Assembly: GCF_050847355.1 (NCBI RefSeq) | Contig: NZ_CP193762.1 | Span: 52,488-116,487, forward strand | Length of the DNA stretch: 64,000 bases | Direction: 5' to 3' | From: Limimaricola sp027213785 | GTDB taxonomy: Bacteria; Pseudomonadota; Alphaproteobacteria; Rhodobacterales; Rhodobacteraceae | In this document: positions 42,590 to 51,486 of the stretch, in pieces | Layout: each line of letters starts with the position of its first letter | Position numbering within the stretch: position 1 is the stretch's first letter | The notes under the pieces: generated by a model | Seen by the model: the letters and a program-made list of their open reading frames with translations, nothing else | What the model was told of the DNA's origin: nothing | The model's database searches: none | Translations under genes and position numbers: made by a program

Positions 42590-44353
42590 TCAGTCGTCCT
42601 GTTCGGCAGTCATCCCCTCGACCATTTCCTTGACGTAGCCGCGTAGGATGCGGGCATCGATTACTACGGCCTGGCCCGCGCGTACCATCGACACGGCCCT
42701 TTCTAGCGCCGCTTCGAAGTCGGCTACTGTTCCGACCGGGCCGATGCCTTCGGCGCCTTGGGCCCGGGCGAGGGCGGCGATGTCGATGTCTGGCTCGTCG
42801 ATGGCTTGGCCGATGTGCTTGTTCTCGATCGGGCGATCTCGATCACGGGCGACGCGCTCTTGGTGAATCTCGTCGTTGAAGAACGAGCGGTTGTTTGCCA
42901 CCACAATCAGCATTGGCACGTGCTGATGTGTCGCGGTCCAGAGCGCGGTGGCGCCCATTATGAAATCACCGTCGCCCAGCACCGCCACTGGCATGCGGCC
43001 AGTGCCCTTTAAAGCCAGCGCCGCGCCGACCACCATGCCGGGACCCGAGCTGATCCCTGCGCCGCCATCGTAGCCGAGGTAATCGAGCGGTCCGGTGAAG
43101 TCGCAATGCCGCCCGTCCCAGCCCAGCGGCAGGCGCACCAGCGTGTGCTCGTCCTCGGCCAGTCCCGCGCGCAGCACATGGGAGAGTGCGTCGAGCGACA
43201 GCACCTCGTCCGGATCCTGACCGTGCGCCGTCGGCGCGGTACGGGGCATCGCGGTTGCGGGCTCGAGGTCCAGCCGCTCGCAAAGCGCGGCCACCAGCGC
43301 GTCGGGCTCGGTCAGAATGGTGAGATCACTCGCCACCACATCCTGATGATCCATTGACCAGCCGTTGGTCAGCATCGGTTCCAGAGTTGCGTTAACCACC
43401 TTGGCCTCGGCCCGCATCGGCATCGCCTGCGCCAGAGTGCCAGCCGGGTCCACCCAGTCGAGGCAAAGCACGAGGTCGGCGGCCTTCAGCGCTTCGATCG
43501 AGTCGGTCGAGGGGAAAAAGCCCGGCGCGCCCACGTGCAGATTGTGACGCGTGGGGAAGGCCGCACCGGTCTTGATATCTGTGATCACGCGGGCGTTGAA
43601 ATGCTCGGCCAGCGCCATGCGCCGCGCCCAGTCCTCGGCATCGCGCGAGACGCGGCCCATCAGGATCACCGGCGCCTTTGCTTCAGCCAGCATCCGCGTG
43701 AGAGCCGCGACCTGGCCTGCGCTGGCGGCGGGCGCTTCGGGAGCCGCGTGGCGGGCGGGGTCAGGTAGCGCCGGCATGGCGTCGACAGCAGTTTCCTGAA
43801 CTGTTACGTCAAAGCAGACATAGGTGGGTGCCATTGGCGCGGAGGTGGTGATGGTCATCGCCCGCATCATCGAGGACAGCGAGGCAGACAGCGAGGCGGG
43901 CTGGTCGTCCCATTTGACATAGGGCCGCACTATCGCCGCTTGGTCGCGCGAGGTGTGCAGCCAGTCGATCCAGGGCCGACGCTTGGCCGCATCCACCGGG
44001 CCGGTGGCACCGAAGATCAGCATCGGCACGCGGTCACACCAAGCGTTGTAGATAGCCATCGCCGCGTGCATCAGGCCGACGTTGGCATGCAGCACTACCG
44101 CCATTGGACGGCCAGTGACTTTGGCCCAACCATGCGCGATTGAGACCGCGTGTTCCTCGTGCAGGCACAGCAGCATGTGCGGATCTTTGTTGCCCAAGTA
44201 ATTGACAATGCTGTCATGCAGGCCGCGAAAGCTGGAACCGGGGTTGAGTGCGACATAGGGCATGTCTAGTTGGCGCAGCATCTCGGCCATCGCATCGCTG
44301 CCGTAGAGCGTCTTCACCTCACACGGCATGGGGTGGTCGGTTTCTCTGATCAT
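42590..44353 (-). CDS. Thiamine-diphosphate-dependent enzyme (acetolactate synthase/benzoylformate decarboxylase family)
   Basis: A 587-residue ThDP enzyme. The catalytic Glu is in CLHEEHAVSIAHGWAKVTGR near residue 70, and the ThDP/Mg motif is GDGDFIMGATALW with NN some 26 residues later. The central domain (about 190-330) is the FAD/NAD-like fold of the family. The start at 44353 has GGGAG five bases upstream. As last gene of the operon with a Rieske reductase and dehydrogenase, it may decarboxylate or ligate a 2-oxo acid formed in the pathway. The exact reaction cannot be named from sequence alone. Confidence 0.85.
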   Translation of the reverse strand: MIRETDHPMPCEVKTLYGSDAMAEMLRQLDMPYVALNPGSSFRGLHDSIVNYLGNKDPHMLLCLHEEHAVSIAHGWAKVTGRPMAVVLHANVGLMHAAMAIYNAWCDRVPMLIFGATGPVDAAKRRPWIDWLHTSRDQAAIVRPYVKWDDQPASLSASLSSMMRAMTITTSAPMAPTYVCFDVTVQETAVDAMPALPDPARHAAPEAPAASAGQVAALTRMLAEAKAPVILMGRVSRDAEDWARRMALAEHFNARVITDIKTGAAFPTRHNLHVGAPGFFPSTDSIEALKAADLVLCLDWVDPAGTLAQAMPMRAEAKVVNATLEPMLTNGWSMDHQDVVASDLTILTEPDALVAALCERLDLEPATAMPRTAPTAHGQDPDEVLSLDALSHVLRAGLAEDEHTLVRLPLGWDGRHCDFTGPLDYLGYDGGAGISSGPGMVVGAALALKGTGRMPVAVLGDGDFIMGATALWTATHQHVPMLIVVANNRSFFNDEIHQERVARDRDRPIENKHIGQAIDEPDIDIAALARAQGAEGIGPVGTVADFEAALERAVSMVRAGQAVVIDARILRGYVKEMVEGMTAEQDD

Positions 44354-44385
44354 GTTGTCTCCCGTTTCGAAATTCTTGTTCATTG

Positions 44386-45315
44386 TCAGACGCGTACCAG
44401 CGCCAAAATGATCACCCCAGCCATAGCCATGAGCGAGGCCAGTGCGAAAACCCGACCAGGACGCTCTTCAGTGTGCAGGACCCATGCTGCCAGCCAGGCG
44501 GCAAGAAACATCTCGATCGTGCCGATGATGGCCACGGCGGTGACAGTAGTGAAGCTGAGCGCCACGAATTGGGCGGTTTGGCCCAGTGAAATGGAGGCGG
44601 CGGCGATGAGCTGCCAGCCGGTGGGCCGGCGGAACAGCTCGGTCAGGTGGCGGCGGTAGGCGGCGCTGAACAGGCCCGCCAGCGCGAACCAGGCAAAGGC
44701 CGCCGCCGCGCCGATGAAGGCGCCGATCAGCGGATCGGGCAGCCAGCGCATGGCGAACTTGCGCGCGACATGAGAGCCGCCGTAGCTGGCCGCAGACATC
44801 AGCGCCAGCACTTGCCCAGTGTTACGCCCGCCCGCGGCACGCAGCGTCTCGACGTCATTCGTGGCGATCTCGCGTCGGTTGGTCAGCACCACCAGCGCCA
44901 CAGCGGCGAAGACCAACACGAAGGCCAATGCGTTGGGGCCTGTAAGGCTCTCGCCTAGGAACAGGATGGCGAGGGCGGTGGCGAAGACCGGAATCAACCG
45001 GCGGATCAGACCGGTTTCGATGGCGCCTGCCAGTTCGATAGAGCGGAAGAAGAAAATCCGCCCCAACACCGTTGCCAGCACCCCCGCCAGGACGAAGATG
45101 GCCACGCCGGTCCAGAAGCCGGTGTCAATGAGCGGCAGCATTGGCCCCATGATCAGCCACAACCCGCCCGAGAACCCCGCCGTCAGCACGATGGATAGCA
45201 GGACGGCATTCCCCCTCCCCCCCTTTTCGCGCGCGTTCTTGGCCGCAGCGACGGAACCGAAGGCATAGCAGAAGGCGGCTAGAATGGCGAAGATCTCGCC
45301 GATCAAGGGGATCAT
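44386..45315 (-). CDS. EamA/DMT-superfamily transporter
   Basis: A 309-residue membrane protein with about ten helices in two EamA repeats (about 1-140 and 165-305). Both repeats show the usual helix ends (FVLVFAAVALVVLTNRRE and FALASLMAMAGVIILALVRV). A basic cytosolic loop splits the halves. It sits in the catabolic operon, 14 bases after the small gene and 32 before the ThDP enzyme. It may export a metabolite or import the substrate; direction is unknown. Confidence 0.85.
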   Translation of the reverse strand: MIPLIGEIFAILAAFCYAFGSVAAAKNAREKGGRGNAVLLSIVLTAGFSGGLWLIMGPMLPLIDTGFWTGVAIFVLAGVLATVLGRIFFFRSIELAGAIETGLIRRLIPVFATALAILFLGESLTGPNALAFVLVFAAVALVVLTNRREIATNDVETLRAAGGRNTGQVLALMSAASYGGSHVARKFAMRWLPDPLIGAFIGAAAAFAWFALAGLFSAAYRRHLTELFRRPTGWQLIAAASISLGQTAQFVALSFTTVTAVAIIGTIEMFLAAWLAAWVLHTEERPGRVFALASLMAMAGVIILALVRV

Positions 45316-45329
45316 GGGGACCTAAAGGG

Positions 45330-45773
45330 TCAGGCCGAGGCCTGTAATTCCTGCAAAAGGCGGGCCGAGGTCATCACTTCGCGCAGCGGCAGGCTGTTCT
45401 GCATAGCGTCCAGCTCTACCGAATAGCTCAGCCCCTGCCCGTCCCAGAACCACCAATACACGATCTCGCCCTGCTTATCGCGGATCGGCATGCGGAAAGT
45501 GGGAAACTTCCGCTCATCCTCGGGCAGCGCCACGCGATCTGCTTTCTCATGCGCCAGCCCTAGTCGGTCCAGCGCCTGCTCCAGTGGAATCATCGCGATC
45601 AGGCCTGGCGCCTGCGCAACATGCGCAGCAAGATCGGCCGGGCGGCTGTCCTGCAGCCCTCGAAACAGGCGCACGACCGGCGGGTAGCTGTCGTGTTCAT
45701 GGGTGAGTTGAGCATAGGCCAAGCCCTTCTCCATACGGATCTCGACGATGTCGCCGGGTTGATAGCGGGTCAT
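45330..45773 (-). CDS. Hypothetical protein in the Rieske-reductase operon (147 aa)
   Basis: A 147-residue cytosolic protein beginning MTRYQPGDIVEIRMEKGL, with AAAGGA eight bases before the ATG at 45773. It has an N-terminal beta-barrel-like part (GDIVEIRMEKGLAYAQLTHE), vaguely similar to Imm26-type proteins, and a Trp-rich centre (GEIVYWWFWDGQGLSYS). It is locked in the operon, 14 bases after the decarboxylase-like gene and 14 before the transporter. I do not know its function; a pathway-specific role is suggested by position only. Confidence 0.75.
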   Translation of the reverse strand: MTRYQPGDIVEIRMEKGLAYAQLTHEHDSYPPVVRLFRGLQDSRPADLAAHVAQAPGLIAMIPLEQALDRLGLAHEKADRVALPEDERKFPTFRMPIRDKQGEIVYWWFWDGQGLSYSVELDAMQNSLPLREVMTSARLLQELQASA

Positions 45774-45787
45774 CTGGCGTCCTTTCC

Positions 45788-46780
45788 TCACAGACTGTAG
45801 GCTTCGAGGGTCGAAGGGTGGAACAGTTCGTCCACCTGCACGCGGCGCGGCGAGAGGCCCTGCGCAGAATGGTAGTCCAGAAACTTGTCCAGCACATGCG
45901 CATTGGCGCGCACGCCATAGCTCCAGGGATCGGGCCCCATCAGCACACGAGCGCGGTTCAGGGTGTCCTCGACGAAAGGCATAGTGACCTTGGTAGCTGA
46001 AGTATCGTTAAGCGCTTCCTCGGCCAGCCTCTTCGCCTCGGAGAACGCCTTGAGTAGCGCTGCAGGGAGGAAGGGGTATTCCTCGACCAGACTGCGGCGC
46101 ACGCCGAGGACGTGCATCACCGGGAAGATGCGGGTTTGGCGAAAATAATCTTCGGCCGCGCCGATGCTGTCACGGAACAAGCGGCCGACATGAGGATGCC
46201 CCTCGGCAAAGCAGCGCGGCCAGCGCGGACCAATGAAGCCGTCGATTTCGCCTGCCGCCAGCATCCCGTTGAGCGTCGCGCCCTCGGGGGCAGACTCAAT
46301 GCTGATGTCATCAGGCAAGGTCAGGGCGATTTTTTCAGGGCGGCCCGGCGTATCCATTCCGCCGCGCACCCAAGTTATGTCCGAGGGCTTGACGCCGAAA
46401 TGCTCTTCTAGGATGCCGCGAACCCAGACATTGGCGGAAAGCTGGTACTCGGCGATGCCAATACGTTTGCCCTTCAGGTCCTCAGGGCGATCGATGCCGC
46501 AATCGGTGCGGACATAGACCGAAGTATGGCGGAACGCGCGGCTCAGGAATACCGGAAGTGCCACGTAATGTGGGTTCCCGCGCGCAACAGAGATCGAATA
46601 GGACGACAAAGAAAGTTCTGAGACGTCGAAAGCCTCATGCCGGAAAGCGCGGAAGAACATCTCTTCTGGCGACAGCAGCATTGGCACAGGATCGACACCG
46701 TCAATCTTGACACGCCCGTCGACGATAGCCCGCGTGCGGTCATAATTCCCCATGGCAAGGGAAAGTTTCAGATCGGACAC
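45788..46780 (-). CDS. 4,5-Dihydroxyphthalate decarboxylase-like protein (Pht5 family)
   Basis: A 330-residue protein with a perfect AAAGGAGG six bases before a GTG at 46780. Text such as LSLAMGNYDRTRAIVDGRVK, DVSELSLSSYSISVARGNPH and KGKRIGIAEYQLSANVWVRG belongs to the Pht5 group, which has a periplasmic-binding-protein fold but acts in the cytosol (no signal peptide is seen). Pht5 decarboxylates 4,5-dihydroxyphthalate to protocatechuate. It is third in the operon after a reductase and a Gfo/Idh dehydrogenase, the same set as pht2-pht4-pht5. Family is clear; the substrate is inferred. Confidence 0.8.
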   Translation of the reverse strand: MSDLKLSLAMGNYDRTRAIVDGRVKIDGVDPVPMLLSPEEMFFRAFRHEAFDVSELSLSSYSISVARGNPHYVALPVFLSRAFRHTSVYVRTDCGIDRPEDLKGKRIGIAEYQLSANVWVRGILEEHFGVKPSDITWVRGGMDTPGRPEKIALTLPDDISIESAPEGATLNGMLAAGEIDGFIGPRWPRCFAEGHPHVGRLFRDSIGAAEDYFRQTRIFPVMHVLGVRRSLVEEYPFLPAALLKAFSEAKRLAEEALNDTSATKVTMPFVEDTLNRARVLMGPDPWSYGVRANAHVLDKFLDYHSAQGLSPRRVQVDELFHPSTLEAYSL

Positions 46781-46791
46781 GTGTTCCTCCT

Positions 46792-47976
46792 TTACGTGAT
46801 GCCACATTGGCGCTGCAGTTCCACCGACTGACCCGTGGCCGCCGATTCTAGGATAGCGTGACAAATTTCGAGGCTGGCACGGCCCCATGCGCCAGTCTGG
46901 ACCGGAGCACGATCCTCGCGCACGGCGCCGAGCAGCGCGTCGATGACAGGTCCGCGCGGGGCGGGTCCGAAGGGCACCTCGATGAAACGACGCTCGGTAT
47001 CGCCGAACACGTCTAACCCGCCCGGCCTCAGTCGCAGGTCAGCACGATCGCACAACACGATCACCGGGCCGAAATGCTCGTTGTTCTCGGCTTCGATCAG
47101 CTCTGCTCCGCTGCCATAAGTGCGGGTCTGCTTGAGTGCAGCTTCGGCTTGCGGGTCGAGGCCCTCAAGGGCGCGGCGGGCCTTACCATAGGCAGCTAGA
47201 TCCTTGCGCTGTCCCAGCTCGCTCACGCCATCCATCCAGAAGTCGCTGTCAAAATGCGCATAGCCCGAGTAGGTGAGGCTGGCGAAAGCGCCTGATGCGA
47301 AGGAGATCAGAGCGCTGAATGCCCCCTCGGTCGGCCGCGCAGGATCCCAAGCTCCGGTCATCGCAGTGACGCGGGTGGCCATGCCGCCGGCAAGCCTGCG
47401 CACGACATCGATCTGATGGATCGCCTGGCTGAATAGGATGCCACCCCCCTCTTCGGTGCGCAGCTCCTCGGGACGCCGGGGGCGGTAGAGAAAATCAGTA
47501 TAGTTAAAGGCTTGGACCATGCGCAGCGCGCCCACTTCGCCGCTCTCCATCAGGCGGGCGGCAGCCTCGACTGGTGGGTCGAAACTATGGCTCGGACCAA
47601 CGATCAGATGCTTGCCCGAGGCTTCGGCCGCCGCAACCATACGGTCGGCATCGGTCATCGAGATGGCGATGGGCTTGTCGACCAGCACATGCTTACCCGC
47701 TTTTAGGGCGGTGCACACGTGATCAGCATGCATCTGGTGGGGCGTAGCTATATAGACCGCTTCGACTTCGGGATCGGCGCAGAGCGGCGCGATGTCATCA
47801 TAGCTCCGCCCCCCGAATTCCGTTTCGAAAGCCGCGCGGCTTTCCGCCCGCGGCGCGGCGGCGGCAACGAGTCTCACGCGCGGATCGGCGTTAAAGGTGG
47901 GGATCATCAACATGAAGCCGCGCCCTAGTCCGACAACGCCCAACCCCACGGGCTTCCGGGCGGGATCAGAGATCAA
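46792..47976 (-). CDS. Gfo/Idh/MocA-family dehydrogenase (Pht4-like)
   Basis: A 394-residue NAD(P)-dependent oxidoreductase. The Rossmann start is VGLGVVGLGRGF; DKPIAIS and GGGILFSQAIHQIDVVRRL are the family's catalytic elements. Pht4, the cis-dihydrodiol dehydrogenase of phthalate degradation, belongs to this family, which fits the neighbours. I place the start at TTG 47976, with GGGAGG seven bases upstream; it overlaps the reductase stop by 11 bases. A GTG at 48003 is an alternative. It is 11 bases ahead of the Pht5-like gene. Confidence 0.85.
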   Translation of the reverse strand: MISDPARKPVGLGVVGLGRGFMLMIPTFNADPRVRLVAAAAPRAESRAAFETEFGGRSYDDIAPLCADPEVEAVYIATPHQMHADHVCTALKAGKHVLVDKPIAISMTDADRMVAAAEASGKHLIVGPSHSFDPPVEAAARLMESGEVGALRMVQAFNYTDFLYRPRRPEELRTEEGGGILFSQAIHQIDVVRRLAGGMATRVTAMTGAWDPARPTEGAFSALISFASGAFASLTYSGYAHFDSDFWMDGVSELGQRKDLAAYGKARRALEGLDPQAEAALKQTRTYGSGAELIEAENNEHFGPVIVLCDRADLRLRPGGLDVFGDTERRFIEVPFGPAPRGPVIDALLGAVREDRAPVQTGAWGRASLEICHAILESAATGQSVELQRQCGIT

Positions 47977-48919
47977 GGACCAGCCTCCCGCCCGAACAGG
48001 CACGCGAGACGCAGATCATGATCTTGTCGGCCTTTTCCTCTTCCATCAGCACCATGTCGCGATGATCTGCCTCACCCTCGATCAGGCGGGTCTTACAGGT
48101 GCCGCATGTGCCGCTCTCGCAGGAGCTGACGGTCTGCAGCCCGGCGTCGCGCATCGCTTCAAGGATCGAGCGGTCGGCCGGCACGATCAGCGTGGTGCCG
48201 CTCTTGCTCAACTCGACCTCGAAGGGCTCATCATCGGCGCGCACCACCTCGACCGGCTTGAAATCCTCGAAGTTGACGCGGCCTTCCGGCCAGTGACCCG
48301 AGATCGCTTCGATCTCTTCCATTAGCGGTTTGGGGCCACAGCAATAGACGTTCAGATTCTGCGGTTCGGCAAAATGGTCCCAGAAATCATAGATCTTTTC
48401 GGGATCACCTTTGTCGTGGTGGGCCATAACCCGGTCGCCGAAGGCGGTGGTCAGATCTTCCAGATAGGCCGCGTCTTCCGCGCTGCGGCTCACATAGATG
48501 ATGTTGAAATCTTTGCCTTCACGCTCGAGATGTGAGGCCATGGCATAGATTGGGGTGATCCCGATGCCACCCGCGATCAGCAGGTAGCGCGGCGCATCCG
48601 CGATGGGAAAATCGTTCTCGGGCGCCTCGATGTTCAGTTCGAAGCCCTCGATCGCCTCGTCATGCATCGAGGCCGAGCCGCCGCGACTCGCCGGCTCCCG
48701 CTTGACGGCGATCTTATAGTGATCCGGCGCCGTCCCGTCATTGACCAGCGAATAACGCCGCATCGCACCCGAGGGGGTCTCAACCGTAATATGCGCTCCA
48801 GGGGTGAAATCGGGCAGCGCGCCCTCGCCCCCCGCGCCCTCGACGGGAGCCAGTGTGAATTCGGTGATATGCGGGGTCAGCGTGCGTCTCGCGGCGACGC
48901 GCATCCTGATGAAGTCCAT
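47966..48919 (-). CDS. Rieske oxygenase reductase component (Pht2/VanB-type)
   Basis: A 317-residue flavin reductase with C-terminal ferredoxin. Flavin site RRYSLVND; NAD site GGIGITPIYAMASHL; 2Fe-2S ligands C267, C272, C275 and C303 (SCESGTCGTCK, ICVSR). It passes electrons from NAD(P)H to the oxygenase encoded divergently at 49033. GGGAGGGG lies just before the ATG at 48919, so this start is used instead of one 13 codons upstream. First gene of a six-gene operon. Confidence 0.93.
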   Translation of the reverse strand: MDFIRMRVAARRTLTPHITEFTLAPVEGAGGEGALPDFTPGAHITVETPSGAMRRYSLVNDGTAPDHYKIAVKREPASRGGSASMHDEAIEGFELNIEAPENDFPIADAPRYLLIAGGIGITPIYAMASHLEREGKDFNIIYVSRSAEDAAYLEDLTTAFGDRVMAHHDKGDPEKIYDFWDHFAEPQNLNVYCCGPKPLMEEIEAISGHWPEGRVNFEDFKPVEVVRADDEPFEVELSKSGTTLIVPADRSILEAMRDAGLQTVSSCESGTCGTCKTRLIEGEADHRDMVLMEEEKADKIMICVSRACSGGRLVLDL

Positions 48920-48955
48920 TTCGCCCCTCCCAAAAAGCATGTATCGGCCCTTGCT

Positions 48956-48984
48956 CATTTAGATAGCTAAGTATATATTGTCAA
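48956..48984 (-). promoter_or_regulatory. Promoter of the reductase operon with TTAG-N4-CTAA operator
   Basis: On the reverse strand TTGACA (48984-48979), 17-base spacer, TAAATG (48961-48956). The palindrome TTAGATAGCTAA (48959-48970) covers the end of the spacer and the -10 box. The same box-plus-palindrome arrangement is seen at 39275-39304. It also lies 63 bases before the oxygenase start on the other strand. Confidence 0.6.
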
Positions 48985-49032
48985 GCATTCGAGATTGGCC
49001 TTCACGGGCCCGGGTTGCAGGAGGAGTACGAA

Positions 49033-50310
49033 ATGCTGACCCCCGAAGAGAACGAAGTCCTGACCCGCGTAACGGGCGATGCGCCAATGGCGAAGCTAAT
49101 GCGCCAGCACTGGACACCAGTCTGCCTGATGGAAGAAGTGGCCGAGCCCGACGGCAAGCCGTTGCGTGTCGAGGCGCTGGGTTCCTCCTATGTCGCCTTC
49201 CGCGACACCAAGGGGCGTCTGGGCATGCTGGACGAGCTCTGCCCGCACCGGAAAGCTTCGCTCGTCTACGGGCGCAACGAGGATTGCGGCCTGCGCTGCC
49301 TCTATCACGGTTGGAAGATGGACGTGGACGGCAACGTCGTCGCCATGTCTTCCGAACCCGAGGGCAGCCCCCTGATGGACAAGGTCAAGGCGCGCTCGTA
49401 CCCGGTGCGCGAATGGGGCGGTTTCGTCTGGGCCTGGCTGGGGGACAAGGCCGACATGCCGGAATTCCAGCCCCCCGCCTTTGCGCCCACCGAGGACACG
49501 CCGGTCGCTATCCTGAAGATCCGCGTGCCGGCCAACTGGGCGCAGATCCATGAAGGCCAGATCGACAGCGCGCATTCCTCGTCGCTGCACTCTTCGACGA
49601 TGAAACCTGCCCGTGTCGAGAGCGCGGCAGCGGATGACCAGTCCTGGTATCGTCCTTCGACCGACAAGTCGCCGCGCATGCAGACGGAAACCACCAGCTA
49701 CGGCTTCCACTACGCGGCGATCCGCAAGCCGATCAAGAACGCGGCGACGCATCACTACCTTCGCATCACCGAGTTCGTGGCGCCCTATTATTCGCTGATC
49801 CCGCCCAACAACAACTACAAGGTCGCCAGCGTTATCGTGCCGATCAACGACGACGAGACGGCATTCCACTTTCTCGCCTTCGGTGGCCCGAACGTGCCTT
49901 CGACCGAGCAATGGCGGGCCTTCAACCACGCCGTACCAGGCAAGGACCTGGACGAGAAATGGCGCACGCTGCGGACCTTGGAGAACGACTTCAAGCAAGA
50001 CCGCGCGCTGATGAAGGAAGGCCATTTCACCGGCGTTCCGGGCATTCCGAACGAGGACATCATTATGTGGGTGTCGATGGGCAGTCGCGTGCAGCGCCAT
50101 ACCGACGTCCTGGGCGCCTCCGACCTCGCCATTGTCGAGTTCCGCCGCCTGATGACCGATGCCGCGCAGAAAGTGGCTGAGGGCGGCAAGGCGATCGGCA
50201 CCGATGCCTTCGCCATGCAAGCGCACATCGCCTCAAAGGAGGGGGTCTATCCGAAGGAGGTCGACTGGCGGACGCTAGTGGCGGCCAAGGTCGACCAGGC
50301 GGCCGAATAA
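49033..50310 (+). CDS. Rieske non-haem iron oxygenase, large subunit (Pht3-like)
   Basis: A 425-residue aromatic ring-hydroxylating oxygenase. The Rieske cluster ligands are C70-x-H72 (CPHRKAS) and C89-x2-H92 (CLYHGWK). The mononuclear iron site is H181 and H186 with bridging D178 (IDSAHSSSLHSS). The text and length are those of the phthalate 4,5-dioxygenase (Pht3) group, which needs no small subunit; none is present. GGAGGAG lies seven bases before the ATG at 49033. It is divergent from its reductase. Phthalate is a reasonable substrate, but related enzymes use phenoxybenzoate, toluenesulfonate and others. Confidence 0.9.
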   Translation: MLTPEENEVLTRVTGDAPMAKLMRQHWTPVCLMEEVAEPDGKPLRVEALGSSYVAFRDTKGRLGMLDELCPHRKASLVYGRNEDCGLRCLYHGWKMDVDGNVVAMSSEPEGSPLMDKVKARSYPVREWGGFVWAWLGDKADMPEFQPPAFAPTEDTPVAILKIRVPANWAQIHEGQIDSAHSSSLHSSTMKPARVESAAADDQSWYRPSTDKSPRMQTETTSYGFHYAAIRKPIKNAATHHYLRITEFVAPYYSLIPPNNNYKVASVIVPINDDETAFHFLAFGGPNVPSTEQWRAFNHAVPGKDLDEKWRTLRTLENDFKQDRALMKEGHFTGVPGIPNEDIIMWVSMGSRVQRHTDVLGASDLAIVEFRRLMTDAAQKVAEGGKAIGTDAFAMQAHIASKEGVYPKEVDWRTLVAAKVDQAAE

Positions 50311-50388
50311 CTGCGCGATACAGGCCTTCTTACGGTCTGGCGGCCTGCATCTGGCGTCTGCGCCCGTGCGGGCCTTTCTCGTGCCGTT

Positions 50389-51180
50389 TCAGCCATGGTC
50401 GAGTCGTGCCTGCAGTTCGGCCACGGTGCGGCGCAGAAGCGCCGCTAGCGCGTCCGCGCGGCGCGCGATGCGCTCGGTCGGGCCGTGCAGTCCGATGCCC
50501 AGCTGTCTTGGATGGCCTGGCGGGACAGGGATTAGTATTGAGATCATCGAAGCATCCCAATGCACTGTACGATGCTCGGGGATGTCGAGCAGATCGCGCG
50601 CGTGCAGGATCGAGACGTCGGTCTCGCGGTTCGCATCGAGTATAGCCTCGAAGGCGGCCTGCGGGAAATCCCGGGCCGAAATCAGCCCGGCCGCCAGCGT
50701 GCGGCGGTAGATCTCCAGCGCCTCGGGGCGGGGGTAACGCGCCAGCATTAGCCAGCCGGTGCCGTTCTGCACCATCAGCCGCCGGTCGCCCGCGCGAATA
50801 TAGGTGTTGCGCCCCTCATGCCGGTGCAGCGATGTGACGTAATCGACGCGCAGGTCGCTGGCCGCGGCCAGAACCACCGGCTCCTCTGCCGCGTTGCGCA
50901 AGCGGCAGAGCAAGTCAAAGAGCACCGTCTGCTCGTAGGCATCGACCTGCATCCAGTCGCTCAGCTTCTGCAGGCGCGGCGCGGGCAGATAGGCATGGGT
51001 GACAGGATCGATGGTCATGTAGCCCATGTCGACCATGGTACGCAGCAGGGCCGTCAGGCTGGAAACCGGATAGCCCAGCATCGCGCTCAGTTCATGCAGG
51101 CGCGCGGGCTGCCGGTGGCTTGCAAAGAATTCGAGGATCTCGAATACCCTGGCGGCTGATTTCACCTTCTCGGCGATCAT
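50389..51180 (-). CDS. IclR-family transcriptional regulator
   Basis: A 263-residue IclR regulator. The winged helix is about 5-70 (ARLHELSAMLGYPVSSLTAL). The effector domain follows (LAAASDLRVDYVTSLHRHEG, GTGWLMLARYPR). It is the IclR type with a short C-terminal part. AAGGAGG lies nine bases before the ATG at 51180. It is divergent from a 3-hydroxyacyl-CoA dehydrogenase gene, and a 28-base palindrome lies between them (51297-51324). The core of the same palindrome recurs upstream of dctP, so it probably controls the uptake operon as well. Confidence 0.88.
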   Translation of the reverse strand: MIAEKVKSAARVFEILEFFASHRQPARLHELSAMLGYPVSSLTALLRTMVDMGYMTIDPVTHAYLPAPRLQKLSDWMQVDAYEQTVLFDLLCRLRNAAEEPVVLAAASDLRVDYVTSLHRHEGRNTYIRAGDRRLMVQNGTGWLMLARYPRPEALEIYRRTLAAGLISARDFPQAAFEAILDANRETDVSILHARDLLDIPEHRTVHWDASMISILIPVPPGHPRQLGIGLHGPTERIARRADALAALLRRTVAELQARLDHG

Positions 51181-51486
51181 GGCGCCGATCCCTCCTTGTT
51201 CGCTGCGCAAGCGCTGGGTTGCGCGCGGCAATCTAGGCCGGAGCGCCGGGCAGAGAAAGGGAACCCACACCCTCACCGGTAAGGCAATTCTTCGGGCGCA
51301 GATTTCATATCCTCGAAATCTGCGTCCCGCCGCCGGTTCGCGTTGACGGCGGCACCCAATCGGCAAGGCTGGGCCGGGAGAGGCCTAACCGGTCATCCGC
51401 CCATGGGGCGCTTTGCCCCCTTCCTGCCACACCAACCCGAGGCTGCCCCCGGACCCACCGGTTGGCAGCGGTCACGACGAGGTCTT
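51181..51486. other. Divergent promoter region, IclR gene and dehydrogenase
   Basis: About 300 bases with no gene. The operator-like palindrome at 51297-51324 lies near the middle. Confidence 0.6.
51297..51324. promoter_or_regulatory. 28-base palindrome, IclR operator candidate (copy 1)
   Basis: CGCAGATTTC (51297-51306), 8-base spacer, GAAATCTGCG (51315-51324): perfect 10-base arms. It sits between the IclR gene and the divergent dehydrogenase. The core ATTTC-N8-GAAAT recurs at 57072-57089. Confidence 0.7.

Noticed and set aside
49096..50226. 376-codon reverse frame over the Rieske gene
   Set aside because: Antisense to a clear oxygenase with all metal ligands.
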